From: Sipunculus nudus
Lineage: Eukaryota > Annelida > Sipuncula > Golfingiida > Sipunculidae
NCBI GenBank assembly: GCA_026874595.1
Contig: CM049316.1
Span: forward strand, 43,415,695 to 43,479,694
Direction: 5' to 3'
DNA length: 64,000 bases
Part shown: positions 1 through 13,045 of the stretch, piece by piece
Layout of the letters: the number at the start of each line of letters is the position of its first letter
Position numbering within the stretch: the stretch's first letter is position 1
The notes under the pieces: generated by a model
Seen by the model: the letters and a program-made list of their open reading frames with translations, nothing else
The model's database searches: none
Told to the model about the DNA's origin: nothing
Made by a program: the position numbers and the translations under genes

Positions 1-372
1 TGAAATTTATTTGGGCCCATAACTTCGAGGAATTACGTAATGCTGACCTAATTTCTAGTATGTACATAGGACAAAATATTAAAAGATTAACACCAGTGGT
101 TTTTACAGTTGGCAGTTTTGAAGTGTAACAAAAGCTTTCTCCTGGAAAACCGAGGTATTTCCTTAATTTCTCGAAGGAATGAAGTGACCCAGTATCAGGT
201 CTAGTAGGAGAACTTAGGGACATCTAACACTATGTCAACTTTTGGATCTATAGATCTAACAGTTTCAAAACATGCCCTGTTAACAGAAGTCAGGATGGCC
301 CGACAGATGGACAGACAGATGACGGACAAAGGACCATGATTATAGCTCAGATGACTTTGAGTCAATAGAGCT
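1..372 (+). mobile_element. HP-5 element, 3' end running off the left edge
   Basis: Matches 49565-49965 in order: gggcccataact, ctcgaaggaa, the cagatggacagacag tail and the terminal hairpin agctcagatgact...agagctaaaaa. The hairpin's second arm carries substitutions. Confidence 0.7.
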
Positions 373-2173
373 AAAAATGAATGAAATGAATAAACCTCTA
401 CAAAATAAATTAAAAGAACTGTTTGCACAGTTAAGGGTCAGTATTATTAAGCATTGTCACTATCATCACCCTCAGTGTAAACGTCACTCTCATCACTGCT
501 CCCATTGTCACTCTCACTTTCTTCTTCATAATTATCAATTTCGCTCATGTCATCATCCTCTATCTCATTTTTTACATGAAACAGGTTATCCGGAACTCGC
601 TCTCCATCAAACAATTTGAGGATGAAATTTCCTTCTTCACCCAACCATGTTTGTGCCTTGTGCGCATTTGCCGCGATATGGTTGATAAGGTTCACCCTTG
701 AGTTTTCCTGCTCAAGGACATAGAGATAAGGGGGAGGGTGGCGGGGTCAAAGGAACTGAGCTTGGACAGAGTTTGCTTTGCTTTTTTCTGCGGAATCTTG
801 TTGAGAAGTGTGTGCCAAACAGGGTTCATATCTTGGCACCCATTCCTCGTCCCATAAAGGGCGCAAAGGTACTTGTTCTCATGACTTCAAAACTGAAGCT
901 GGTACTGTTTGAGAAGCCCGAGAATAAGAAGAATTAATTTTGTGTTTTGAAAATGATTTGGAACATCAAAGTTTATGTACGTTTCGCAAACGAATAAGAG
1001 AATCATCTCTTGATTGATCAGTATTCTCAAACTTGTCTGTATTACCACCAGCGGATCAAGCTGATCCCATAAGTTGTATCGCATAACTGATAACCTTGAC
1101 CTTGAACCAAGTTACTTGGCTTTAAGAACTACTTTATCGGAACCTCAATCAATCTGTCAGAGAAATCGTGAATTTGTGTCAAAATGATAAAATATAATAT
1201 AGATTTCGAGCAAAAATAGCCTACTGTCTGCTTTGAGGGCCTCAAAGTGACCGTGACCTTGACCTTCACCTTGATTTTTACCTCAGATGGCCGCGAAACA
1301 ATGCTTATCATGTCGGCCATGCTTAAAAACATACATCTAGATACCAAGATCATCAAAATCTGCCAAGGCATTCCAGAAAAATTTTGACTCGATGATCGCA
1401 TGGCATGATTGTGGCAAATCACTGATAATGGGGTAGGGGTTGGCTTTTTTTGAGATGCAAGGCAGAACTACCGTCTGTGCAACTTAAGACTGCCATCTTC
1501 TAATGTCCCAAAGTATACTACAATGGAAAATAAACCTAAGATTAACGATAACATTTTGCAATTAAATCGATGTATCCATCAGAAACAGCCCATTTGCAAA
1601 TCCTAATTTAAAAGTTTTACAATAGGGAACGTTATTTCAATAGGGGCCGTAACATGGGGGTTCATGGGTACTTTTGAGATGGGTTATCCAACTTGTCCTC
1701 ACGACGACCTTGGGCAAATTTTGTAATATGCAAATTAGAGCCGCCACTGACGAAAATTGGCCAAACATTGTTTCTTGTCCTAGGTTTTCATGGTCAAAAT
1801 TTAAAAATACTAAATATTAGTATGTAAATTTTGGATGCCATTGATGGAACGTCTACATTCATCAATATCTTAATTTGAAAACATTTGAAACCATTTGATA
1901 TTTGAACAAACATATAATCTAGACATAGGTTTTCATGGTCAAAGAATATTAAAACTTAACTGAAACAAATGCCCGATGTTCCCATTTTTAAATTTTGAAA
2001 ATACAAATTATGGCAGTCTTTGAGGTAAAAACTAGTTTCTTCAGTAAATGTTTAAAAATTGATATGGTCAAATATATTTGCAAAACCTCAGGTTTCTTGG
2101 TCCGAGATTAATTTGAGAACCTAGCATTGAATGGTCGGTGTATCATGTAATCTAGATGTAAGGTCAAGATAAA
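373..2173. other. Intergenic, mostly unremarkable
   Basis: Apart from the coding relic at 447-883, I see AT-rich sequence, one block of gtgaccttgaccttcacctt (1250-1280) typical of dispersed repeats here, and no exon with splice signals. Confidence 0.5.
447..883 (-). pseudogene. Frameshifted fragment of an unidentified protein with acidic C-terminal tail
   Basis: The minus strand reads ENKYLCALYGTRNGCQDM, then NPVWHTLLNKIP, KLSSFDPATLP, and after a one-base shift in the C/G run near 730-737 continues PYLYVLEQENSRVNLIN, HKAQTWLGEEGNFI, and an Asp/Glu/Ser-rich tail ending at a stop at 447-449. The two frames join naturally at the homopolymer, so this is one coding block broken by a single indel. 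Upstream (above 883) the frame meets a stop and a possible acceptor AG. I do not recognise the family. The LPP....L......R.N pattern resembles tails of uncharacterised transposon-associated metazoan proteins; this is a weak inference. A His-rich ORF on the plus strand at 377-619 is the antisense shadow of the acidic tail. Confidence 0.6.
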
Positions 2174-5100
2174 CAAGGCCTACAGGCCTAATGCAAACCT
2201 GTGCATTGGGAAATACACCAGGTATAATGCTTCAATGCTGGACCATAACTTCTCATGTATATGAACAATGCAAGTACTAGACATTTTGAATAAGAAACAA
2301 TTACACAAACATCACTGCTGAAATTCTGGTATGGATGCACACAACACAAAAATGATTGTCGCTGGCGGAACCACATACCCCATTTCAGACTGATATATCA
2401 AACCCCTCCTGAAAATAAGCAGGGACACACACTGTGCAAAAATTATTCTAAGTGGCACCACCAGTCTTGTATACGACAAAGCTATTCGATATGTATATAT
2501 GTGCCAATTTTCAGGCTGATATATCAAATTCCTCTGTATAAATTAGCAGGCACATACACTGTGCAAAAGTAATTGTAGGTCGCGACACCTGTCTTATGAA
2601 CGAGAAAGCCATCCAAGACACATAGGTAAAAAAATCAGGCCAATACATCAAAATTACCTTGAGTCTGATGCATGGGGCTGACCAGGCTAGGTGAGAAAGG
2701 CAGTTGCCCCGAGTGAACTGAAACAAATTTGCTGGCTCAGGCTACCGCACTGAGTGAACCCATGACCTGCACCTGGCTAGACTGAGTGAACTTTTGACCT
2801 GTTGCATAATCTGACATAGTTGGCAGTCTGCCAAAACTATAAATGGATCAAGGCTGAACTTTGGTGCCAAATATGATGCAATGAGCAGTTTGCTAACACT
2901 ATAAATAGAATGCAGCTACTGCACTGAGTGAACTCCTGACCCATACCTGGCTGCACTGAGTGAACTCTTGACCTGTTGCCTAATCTGATACAGTTGGCAG
3001 TCTGCAAAAGCTAAAAATAGATCGAGACTGACCTCTAGCCTGTTGCCAAGTCAACAATAGTAGCCACACCATTGCATTAGCTCATGCAGGGGCCCTGCCC
3101 TGAAGGGCATGACACCCATGAGGTGATCACATGGTGCCCATGAGGTGTTCACATGTCGCCCATGAGGTGATCACATGTCACCCATGAGGTGATCACATGC
3201 CTTGTGCTTGGCTGCACTGAATAAACTCTTGACCTAAATCTGGCTGCACTGAATGAACTCTTGATCTGTTGCCAAATCAGACACAATCTTGGAAAGTTGG
3301 TGAATCTGTTTACACATACTGAAAGACTTTGGCTAAAATGCTTTTTTTTCAAGCTGACATATTCATAAACTTTTTATCAAAATATCTAGAATAATAAAAG
3401 ATGAAGTTCTGCCAAAAATCATTCAAGTAAACTTGAACAAAGGCCACCTAAGAATAATTTTTGTGCCAAGTTACAGAAATTATAATTGAAACAATAATTT
3501 TGTAGAAGAACAGTTTTGCAGTCCTCAGTTTGAGTTAGACATAATAATGGCCATAAGACTAACTTAAGCTTTTCTGATATGATTGAAAGAACCATGTCCT
3601 AGGATAATTCTTTTGAAAAACTGAACGATTCAACTTTACAGTTTCATCATAAACATTTTAAGCTGAAAGAGGCTAAAATTATGAGGTTTTGCCCATAAAA
3701 AATGGTCAATGTAGGTGGCACCACAAAATCTGCAACTTCAAATATGAGTCATGTGACCAACATTTGCACAATACTTGGTAATCCTAGCTTCTGTCATTTC
3801 TGTGATTACTATGTCAGTATGCTTACTTGGCCAAATGACTGTTCAAATTCATGTAACTCCACTACAATTCATCAAATGCAAACCATTTGAACAAACTTGA
3901 GAGGGCTTGCCTCTGGGATCATTTCTGCAAAATATTGAACAATTTGGCTGGAACGTTTACAAGAAGAAGACTTTAAAGTTTTTTCAGCTTTTTTCCTATA
4001 AAATCTAAGTAAACGCAGATAGCAAAACATAAGCTGAATCCCACAACTTTTGATATGTGACAGATTATTGCATAAAATCTGGGGATGGTAGCTCCTGCCA
4101 TTCCTGAGAAATTATGGGTTAATGTACAGATGACCAATGACCCCCGTACAAAAAAGTCAATGCAGGTGGCGCCACCAATACCTGAATTTCATATATGACT
4201 CATTTGACCAACACTGGCATAAAATTTGGTGTTGATAGCTCCGGCCGTTTCTGAGACTGTCATTTTAGTATGCTTTTTTGACAGATGACTAAGTTCAACT
4301 TCCTGTAACTCGGCCAAAAATTGTCGAACTTAAACCATTCTAACAAACTGGAGAAAGATTGTTCCAGGAATCATTTCTATAAAATATTGAACAATTTGGC
4401 TGTACCGTTTTGGAGGAGAAGATATTTATAGCTTTTTTACCTTTTTCTCTATAAAATCTAAGAAAATGCAGAGTTTTTCAGATGGCTAATATTTTGCATC
4501 ACATTTCATAATGCTAGCTCCAGTCGTTTTTTAAATAGTATGGGTTAATGTACAGACGGCGGACACCGCCACACCATGGCATTAGCTCACAGGTTTGCTA
4601 AAAATTACTACAGATGCATATTGAATGTAAAATTATAATACAGATACATTTCACTGATGGCAAAAACTTGAATTAATTTGAGTATGTATACCTATTATTT
4701 ATAATCCATGTACAGCCGTCTTTATATACCCACATAGAGCTGTATACCTGTGATTGTAAACATTGCCCGGCATGAGGAATATCTAAAATCATAAATCTGC
4801 ATTTTTTAAAAGCTTTTAAAAAACATTCTTGTCAATATTAACCAGAGATAACCTGAAATCTAAATTTCTAGAGGCATGATGTAATGGATGCTGATAAACA
4901 GGTGCCAGGCTAGATGTATCTGCTTCACACAGCTTTCATATATGGAAAAATGACTCAATTCAATCTTTATAATTTAGCAAAAATTCATTCTTTGGAACCA
5001 TAAAAGACAATTATTATAAGAATTATTCAGGGGATTATTCTTGTAAAATATTAAACAAATTTGCCTCAGTGGCCTCTGTCAAAAAACGTTTTACAGGTTT

Positions 5101-5990
5101 ATAACTCATATAGGAAAATAAAGCAAAATGGCTAAGTTAAGCTTTTTATAACTCGGCCAAAAATCACTGAACCAAAACCATTTGAACAAACTTGAATTAT
5201 CAACATCTAAGGATAATTAATGTGTGAGATTTAAGAATTTGGCCCAGGGTTTTTTTTAGAAGAAGATCTTTGTAGCCACTTAGCTAAAATGGGATGTTAT
5301 GGCATATGACTAAATTCAGCTTCCCATAACTCAGCCAAAAGTAACTGAACTGAGACCATTTGAATAAACTTAGAAAGCACTACCCTAGGATCATTTCTGT
5401 GCGATATTAAACAATTTGGCCATATGGTTTCAGAGAAGAAGTTTTTTGTAGCCGTCAGTATGATACGGGCACTGATGACCCCCGTCCAAAAAAGGCCGAT
5501 GCAGGTGTCGCCACCAATACCTCAATTTCAGTTATGACTCATGTGACCAACATTGGCATAAAATTTGGTGATGATAGCTCCAGCCGTTTCTGAGATTGTA
5601 ATTTTTCTATGCTTTTTTGGACAGATGAGTAAGTTCAACTTCCTGTAACTCGGCCAAAAATCACCGAACTTTAACCATTCGAACAAACTTGAGAAAGATT
5701 GTTCCAGGAATCATTTCTGTGAAATATTGGACAATTTGGCTGAACAGTATCGGAGAAGAAGATTTTTAAAGCTTTTTTAGCTTTTTTTCCCAATAAAATC
5801 TAAGAAAATGCAGTTAGCCAAAAATCCGATAGTTTTTTAGATGACTAATTTTTTGCATAAAATTTTGTGATGCTTACTCTTGCCGTTATCAAGATAGTAT
5901 GGGTTAACGTACAGACGACAGACGGCGGACGCCGGAGGTCAGACGACGGACGCCGCCACACCATCGCATAAGCTCACAGGTTCGCTAAAA
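2174..5990 (+). mobile_element. HP-6 repeat element, longest copy (3.8 kb)
   Basis: Starts CAAGGCCTACAGGCCTAAT, which folds as AGGCC-taca-GGCCT, followed by GCaAACCTGTG (GCGAACCTGTG in the other copies). The end is cataagctcacaggttcgctaaaaa-type, containing CACAGGTTCGC, the reverse complement of that 11-bp motif. Inside are repeated blocks: ctgcactgagtgaact-like units (2690-3290), catgaggtgatcacatg units (3110-3200), and two related 3' modules of about 1.3 kb (from about 4140 and 5478). Palindrome sites are at 3716, 4165 (intact) and 5505. No ORF of note. Highly similar to the copies at 23585 and 25672. Confidence 0.75.
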
Positions 5991-6644
5991 ATATACTGCA
6001 GTATGCTATAGTCCAGGATAAGGAGATTACAGCTTACATGTACACACCATAAAGAAACTATATCATTTAATAAACATGAACAGGTAAATTAAGTTGCGCC
6101 AACTGTTTTAACTCACAAAAACGAATTAAGCATAAGTTGCGTTTCCTGCAGCTTACACTAAAATGCCAGCCCCAGTAACAATATGCTCTTAAAAGTTCGT
6201 GCTCATAGTCCCAGCCACTCCTATGATATTCTGTAGCCAAACGTATACTTAAAATTGTCACAATTTGTGATTACAGAAATTTAAGAGCTCCCTAAAGAAA
6301 ACTTTTTTTTAATAAATTCAACTCAAATCATAATCATTCAGCTAGATTGGCTTACTTACCCGCGCCCCCATGGGCCCCATCCCTAAAAGTGAGGAATTAA
6401 TTATGCTGCACTTCAAAGCTTAATTATTCGCAAGAATCCTGCATTTATAGCTGATATTACTTTGAAGGTGACTAGGTTGTGACCCCGGCCGAGAATTATG
6501 ATGTATTTACTAAGGCCATGGCACAAATATATGCAACAGTGACTTAATCGGGGATTTTCGTGAAACGTTTACCATTTATGATGTTTGAACTTCCAAAGTC
6601 TAATGCTTAAAATTTATGCCCTGCTATGGATCAGAAGGCTGAGC

Positions 6645-6976
6645 CTAATCAACTATAAAGCATGTTGCATTAACACGGGAAAAAAAGTCTTCTCTTTGAA
6701 ATAAATCGGCATATATATTGCCCTGAAACCTTTGCTTTCTCCTGTACACGAGTGTTAAAAATAGTGGACAGGTGTCAACATAAACAGAGTGCGTGGGACT
6801 GAATGTACCGTCTATATCACTAAACCTGTCAATAAGGAGATCCTTGACTGACTTGGTCCAAACAATGTAATACATGTTCCCGCTGGCTGAAACACACGGC
6901 CTCACAGTGTGTCATTCAGCTGAAGCTCCTGAACCTATCGACGGGCCGTAGCCTCCGGGGGGGGGGGGGGGGGGGG
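6645..6976 (-). repeat. Interspersed repeat shared with 42640-42920, with 20-base G tract
   Basis: The minus strand matches 42640-42920 plus: tgtttcagccagygggaaca, then tgtttatgttracacctgt, then ttttaacact.gt.tacagg. Both copies give short ORFs with a shared FLTLVYR peptide, but stops and indels differ, so coding is doubtful. A G run lies at 6957-6976. Confidence 0.55.
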
Positions 6977-7853
6977 AGGGAATTTGAGGTGCAAACAAAA
7001 ACAATATTGCAAATTTGATATTCTGTGTTTTATGAATGCAAGAATGCACCAGAATGCAGTATTATACATACACTTTTTCAAAATTTTCAAAAGTTTAGAA
7101 TTGTGCCCCGTTTTCTGACGATAAACATTTCAGTCACTGAGGTAACTAGCAGTAAATTTTGATTCTCGAGTCCGTCTATGTGGACAGGGTTCCCACACTT
7201 CTAGGAGATAGGAGTTTCATGACTATGACATTTTCATGACCTAAAACAATTCATGACGTTTTCCTCCCAATGTTTTGGTATTTTTCGCACATAATGTGGC
7301 ATTTTCAGATTAGAAAGCAGCAAATAAACATTTTTTTTATGACCTTTTAAAAATTCTTCTCCAAACAGGAATATTTCAGTACTGAATTTAGAAATCTGAC
7401 TTTTTAGGGCGTGGGAACCCTAGTGGGAGCATAATCTAAAGTGGCACTGGTTCATGATATAGGTGTATAATATATTATACCAAGAGCAGTAGAGTCCTAC
7501 AGGGAAAGAGGGTATGGAACAATTTGTTTACAAGACTGACACTATATGCTGTGACACAATTCCATTGTGCATAAAACCCGTAACAAAGAGAGCATTTTGG
7601 AACAGGAAGTTTTCAACCCGTTTAACTTTAGGTGGTTGATTGCAGAGGTGCCATTTCAGGGGTAAATGGGAAGAAACAGTGCATATTACACCTCTATAGT
7701 GATACATGTCATCTCCGTACGAAATACGTAAGGCACTACTATATACTCATACATAGAGCACTGTTTCGTCCAATTCTCGATAAAACACAACCACAAATAG
7801 GAATTCGAGTGACTGTGTTGTGACTTATGCTGGATTGCTGTTTTTCCCTTTAG

Positions 7854-8136
7854 ATGATCCACATCAATATCTACCACGCCAGTAAGGTCCAGTTGGGACA
7901 CTCCAGTGGAAAAGAATGATTTTTAGATTCATGTCAAACTTGCATTTCTTCTTGTCATTCCAAAAGTCATAAACTTTAGGTATAAATCCTGTGTGTTGTT
8001 TGTTATCAAAGAGAACTCAAGGAAAATTCATGTTACATGTAGGTTTTAATGGTTAAGTGTATCAAAACGTGTTGTATATGACACAAGACATGTATAAAAG
8101 TGATGAGACTAAGATGCTGTAATATGTGAGAATAAA
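7854..8136 (+). CDS. Possible terminal exon (7854-7919) with 3' UTR and polyadenylation signal
   Basis: A strong acceptor (tttttccctttag, ending at 7853) is followed by 21 codons beginning MIHINIYHASKV and TGA at 7917-7919, about 210 nt of A/T-rich sequence, and AATAAA at 8131-8136. That layout fits the last exon of a plus-strand gene. I found no preceding exon and do not recognise the peptide. The minus strand is also open here (7686-7901, with VSQLDLTGVVDIDVDHLK), but has no donor after it. Low confidence that either is coding. Confidence 0.22.
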
Positions 8137-8149
8137 GAAAATTTACTCC

Positions 8150-10410
8150 ATTCCACCACCCCTGTCCACCTTAACGGAAAATTATGATTTAAATTTAAAT
8201 AATTACAGCCAGATCCTGTCCTGAAAAAAATTCTGAATATACTGACTCACCTTTTGTATCAGCATTTAGTTATCTCCATAACATTATACATCTGATATAC
8301 ATGTTAAATACATAGGTAATTGGCTCACGGTAATATGTGTCCTCTGAAAATCGTGTTTTAAAGCTATTGTATCTCCACTTCTGTTTCCTCGTCTCCGCAA
8401 TCACTCCCGTTCGTGTTGGTTCTCTAACAGACCGACTGTTCAATAGAAATGACAAACCGACAAAATATGTGAAAATATTTTATTTCTAAAAAAATGAAAG
8501 ATGCATCTTCATGTGAGAAGTGTCCACTAAATGTAACACATTTCTCTGAACACCTGCTATAGCCATATACCCATTTTTTATCTGTCTGTCCTGTTGGCTG
8601 ATGAACATGCTAACTGAAACATGTGTATCCATTTATATATTAAACAAATTCCATCATAGCTGTTACCATGGCTGTTTCACAATTAATAATTAACATTAAT
8701 TTCTTAACGGTTCATATCATAGATTTCATCTTTATCATAAAATACATGCATAGTGCAATCTGAACATTTTCTTCATCCTTATACAATACACATGATGATT
8801 TGAACACTGCATAATACTGTCGGTGTCTTCCCAACTGACACGTAATCAATACTGTTTTATTGATAAAACACAAAGCAAATTTCTATAATGCTGAAAACAT
8901 GACCAAGTGACCCATGTGTCATGATGCTCTGCCAAAAAGGTAAATATACAGCCACTTCTTTAAATACACAGATGTACATCAGGTACTTAACATACATCAC
9001 ATGATAAACTTTCAATTTTGAAGGACTTTAAATGACGGCCCTTCTCTGTTCCTATTGAAGGAACTGTCTATTGAATTGCTATGCAGTGAAAACAAACCAA
9101 GGCCACTGAAATATCACCACCATTAACAAGTAAATAACTCCATTGATCCTGCAAAGACAGGTTTACTTCATGTCAAATGATTTGTTGTTGTAGCAATTTG
9201 ATCTTCAGAGGCACGGACATTGAACATGTGGACATGTGGAATCTCACCTGACCTTGTTCGTTTCAGTGATCGATTCACCTATGTAAAGATACCACGTGTC
9301 ATCAGGATTATACACATTCTTGATCATGACCTTGAATTACAAATCATCCCAATTAAGAACTAGATATGTGTAGTTGTACCTAATAACCCCTCCGGTAGCC
9401 CCTGAATCAAGCCATATAGTGTTTCTACACAATGTCATGTTTAAGAAACACAGTTTCGCTTGGTCAGCTTTTTTTACAAATGCCCTAATAGCTTTGAATG
9501 GAGCAGTTCCTCTGCGGACAAAGGAGTCACCCTTGGAATTAAATTTTTTATGTTAATACAGATTACCTTCAGCATTTAATTGATTGTTCATTGTGTGTTA
9601 CCCTAAACTGCAGCAAATTTTAATCAAAATCTGTTCAAAACTGTTTGTATAATGTTGCTAACAGACAAACAAATATCTTCCTGGTGAGGGTATGAATATT
9701 TGCAGGTCTAAGAGTGCAAAAGAAAGCAAATAAATGATGTATTGAATTACAGCATGAGATAACACAATAATCAAATATGTTATATTAAAAAAAATAAATT
9801 ATTGCATTTAGCCATTTTCTTACCTTTTGATCCATAGTTCATACCTAAAACAGGCAAATAATAAGTATAATGAAGTAGTTAGGCCCTTGTTCAACATGAA
9901 AGTCCGCTTAAAGATTACATAAGAATCTAATGTGAGTACATGAGAATATTTAAAAGATTCTGGTTGGTTTAAAATTTTCAGTAATCATAATAAGGACTTA
10001 ATTTTGTGACTGTCTGAGACAGGCAAACACATGCACGGAAAGGCAATTTCCTTTTTAACCAATCTGTCGGAAAGGTTAACACCTAGATTTTTTCCACATT
10101 AGAAGCTGACAAGGTTTAACAAAAAACAACCATTTTTCACATGGTCTACAAATGACTCTCTATATTTCCTATATTTAAAAAAAGGTCTATAATTTCTTAT
10201 TTTAATAAGGCATTTAGGCTCCAATATCATATATTTTCCTGTTTTTTTCACTGCACAATCATGTTACTGATATGACAGTATTAATATTGAAAAAAAAATC
10301 AATTCTTTATGCAAGAGTGCAAGTAGGATGGCATGTAAGATGGCAGAATCATGTTTACACCGAGGAATGTGCGACTGAAAGTCCGATATGACTGTAGGAT
10401 GCATCTTACT
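8150..10410. other. AT-rich region, no gene seen
   Basis: Unique or strongly decayed sequence, no repeat family recognised from elsewhere in the window and no convincing exon. The 60-codon ORF at 9374-9556 lacks support. Confidence 0.5.
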
Positions 10411-11110
10411 GGAAAGGCAAATTTTTCGGTTACGGTGGTAATGAGTGCGGTCTGGATGGTCGTACGGTTCCTGGTAGGGGTTTGATTGGCTTGGTCTGGA
10501 TGGGCGTGCCGGTTTTTATAAAGCAAGCTTGGTGTGGCTTGGTATTATCTTCATGGACGCGACGGCTCTTATGAAGCTTGAATATTACACATTCCTGAAT
10601 TTTTATTGTATTGTACAAGTTGTTTGACGATATGAGGGTATATCATGACCGGCGCGCGAAGGCATTTCAATGTACGGTATTGAAATTTTTTTTAGTTTTT
10701 TTTTTGTATTTATATCGTTTATTATGGAACCAATATGTAGTTATTTTCTGTAATAAATGTCCAACAACAAAAATTAGTTGTTTCAAAATACCGTTCAAGG
10801 TGCATTTTTTGGCGTCCAAACCCGGGAATGTTGTTAATTTGTATATATATCGTACACTGAAATGCATTCGCGCGTCGGTCACGGTATACCCTCTAATCTT
10901 CAAACAACTAGTAAAATATTATAAAATTTTGGAAATATGTAATATTCTTGCTTCATAAGAGCTGTCGCGTCCAAGAAGACAATGCTCAGTCGCACCAAGC
11001 TCGCTTAGTATAATCCGGCATGCCCATCCAGACCCAGCCAATCACAACCACGCCCAAGAATCGCACGCCCATCTAGGCCACGCTCATTAAGAAGGACACC
11101 AATTTTTCTG
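10411..11110. repeat. Foldback inverted repeat, arms about 270 bp
   Basis: The left arm (about 10411-10686) and right arm (about 10849-11110) are imperfect reverse complements: ggacgcgacggctcttatga at 10555 pairs with tcataagagctgtcgcgtcc near 10953, and tctggatgggcgtgccgg near 10495 pairs with ccggcatgcccatccaga near 11014. Loop about 160 nt. ORFs on both strands (10611-10958 and 10667-10903) follow from the symmetry and are not genes. Confidence 0.65.
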
Positions 11111-11840
11111 CTGAAAGGCAAACCTGTATTAATGCCTTTCCGTTGGAAAGATGAACATTTCAAAGTATTACGATCACTGAATGCATGGCACATTATAATG
11201 CTCATTTGAACAGCATCTCGGAAAAATTCTTGTTGTAGATATAACTCTCTGACCGAATATTAGGATTGTGTGCTATTTGTCAAAAAAAGAACTGAATCAA
11301 GAGGTAATAATTAGTAATCCAGTTAAACTCTTGGTAATTTACACTTACAGGTCTACAAAATACTGTGCATTTAAACATTACGCTACACCTAGTTATTTTT
11401 CTAATGATGGTTGACGATCATTGCAAAGATCAAATGGATAGTGCAAAAAAAAAAAAAAAAGACTACGTTTGCTCATGCAAAGGAGTCTACGGAGTCCGGG
11501 AGACGACATGGTGAAAAATATTTATTAATTCGTGCGCACGAATTACTAATCCGTGCGCACGAATTACTAATTCGTGGCCACGAATTACTCAGTGTGAAAA
11601 AATAAATTTCCAAGGTGGAAAAAATATTTATTAATTCGTGCGCACGAATTACCAGGTGTGAAAAATATATTTCCAAGGTGGAAAAATATTTATTTCAATA
11701 GGATAACAAAGTAGCCGATAAGGCTAATGCAACTGCTCTCCTGCATATATGAATTAAAGAAAGTGAAAAATTAACATGAATGCATATATGTATATTTAAA
11801 TGATCAGATTGGAAAAGTGCACATATATTCACACACGATA

Positions 11841-11842
<2 letters not shown>

Positions 11843-11884
<42 letters not shown>
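11843..11884. repeat. (AT)n microsatellite
   Basis: Uninterrupted AT dinucleotides just beyond the 3' side of the LINE remnant; may derive from its tail. Confidence 0.95.
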
Positions 11885-11887
<3 letters not shown>

Positions 11888-11965
11888 CATAATATACGTT
11901 AATACAGATTGACATTCCACATACACTGATACTTATACATATATTATTATTGGTAGGCGTACGTC

Positions 11966-13045
11966 TCAGTCCATATCGAGCATATCAATTAGATTAAAAA
12001 CATCAGTTTTTCCTACTGAAAATAGGTATTGATTTAAGTAACTGGCACCTAGTCGTAACCGAGTATGGATAATTTCATGTTGACGATGATTGTCGCAATA
12101 ATAACTGTATATTTCTCGAGAGGCAGGGTTTAAATTGTCACGAACATTTTCCTTAAAGGAATCGATTGAAGTAGACTTAAATATATGACACTGTTCTAAA
12201 GTTTGCAGGCTATTGAAAGGAAAGAAAAGAAAATTGGAAGGAAAGAAAAGCGACAGTCTTTCCGTTTGAACCTCAGTATCTTTAGCAAATGCGATTTGCA
12301 CGGACTGTATAGGGCGGAGCATGAGACAGAGTCCGAGTTAATATATAAGCAGATAATCTGGTGCTAGTCCGTTAATCATTTCATAAAATGTGGATTGTAT
12401 AGCCAGCTCTGTTCTTATTTTTATACTTGACCATTATAGCTCTTTTACCATGGCTCCAGTGCTGGAAGTCGAGAGCGCTCCAGTACATGTTAAACATGCT
12501 TTCCGTTGTATACTCTTCAGTTGATATGACTGTCTTGACAGGACAATTGTTTAATATTAAAACACCACACTCCAGTACTGAACGTATTAATGATTTATAC
12601 ATACGATCTAAAACTTTCATAGAGAATTGGAATTTATATTTTTTTTTCAGAATTTCCAAATGCTTATTGGCTTTCAAACATATCATGTTTATGTGTTCCT
12701 GTCAGGAAAGCGAATCCCAAATATGACATGAGAAGTTCTGTGAAGTTCATTTCACCTAGTTTATGCGTAATTTGCAATTTAGCATCACCGTCAAATGGCG
12801 ATTGAGAACTGTAACTGGAGTTACTTTGTGAAACAAAATAACTGTTAAAAATTTCAGCCTGATCGGCTTTGTCTATAATAATGTTCCCATTATGCCCGAA
12901 CGATGATAAGGTAGGTTGTTTTTTTTTTTTACCAGAGAAAGCCTTAGAAATTTTCCACTATGCACGGCAACTGGACCTGTAAGTTTTATATTTATATTCT
13001 TTAAGTATCGCTTAAAGCCCTTTCTATTTTCAATATACAGAGTTC
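11966..13045 (-). pseudogene. Non-LTR retrotransposon (LINE) ORF2 remnant, reverse-transcriptase core deleted
   Basis: Read on the minus strand, the block starts with a Lys-rich stretch (NRKGFKRYLKNINIKL), then the pre-RT linker signature NIIIDKADQAEIFNSYF. At about 12720 it jumps straight to the post-RT thumb signature KANKHLEILKKKYKF and RMYKSLIRSVLECG. In another frame it continues to the C-terminal signature HTRLRLGASYLNQYLF and stops near 11966. These pieces occur in this order in Jockey/CR1-type ORF2 proteins. The polymerase motif region between linker and thumb is missing and there are several frame changes, so it is dead. It lies inside the inverted-repeat element at 11488-13404, apparently as a nested 5'-truncated insertion. 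Confidence 0.8.

Noticed and set aside
377-619. Histidine/cysteine-rich ORF that might be metal-binding
   Set aside because: It is the exact antisense of the Asp/Glu/Ser-rich coding tail at 447-695.
10611-10958. 115-codon plus-strand ORF
   Set aside because: Lies across the loop and arms of the foldback, with an overlapping ORF on the other strand; composition is that of AT-rich DNA.
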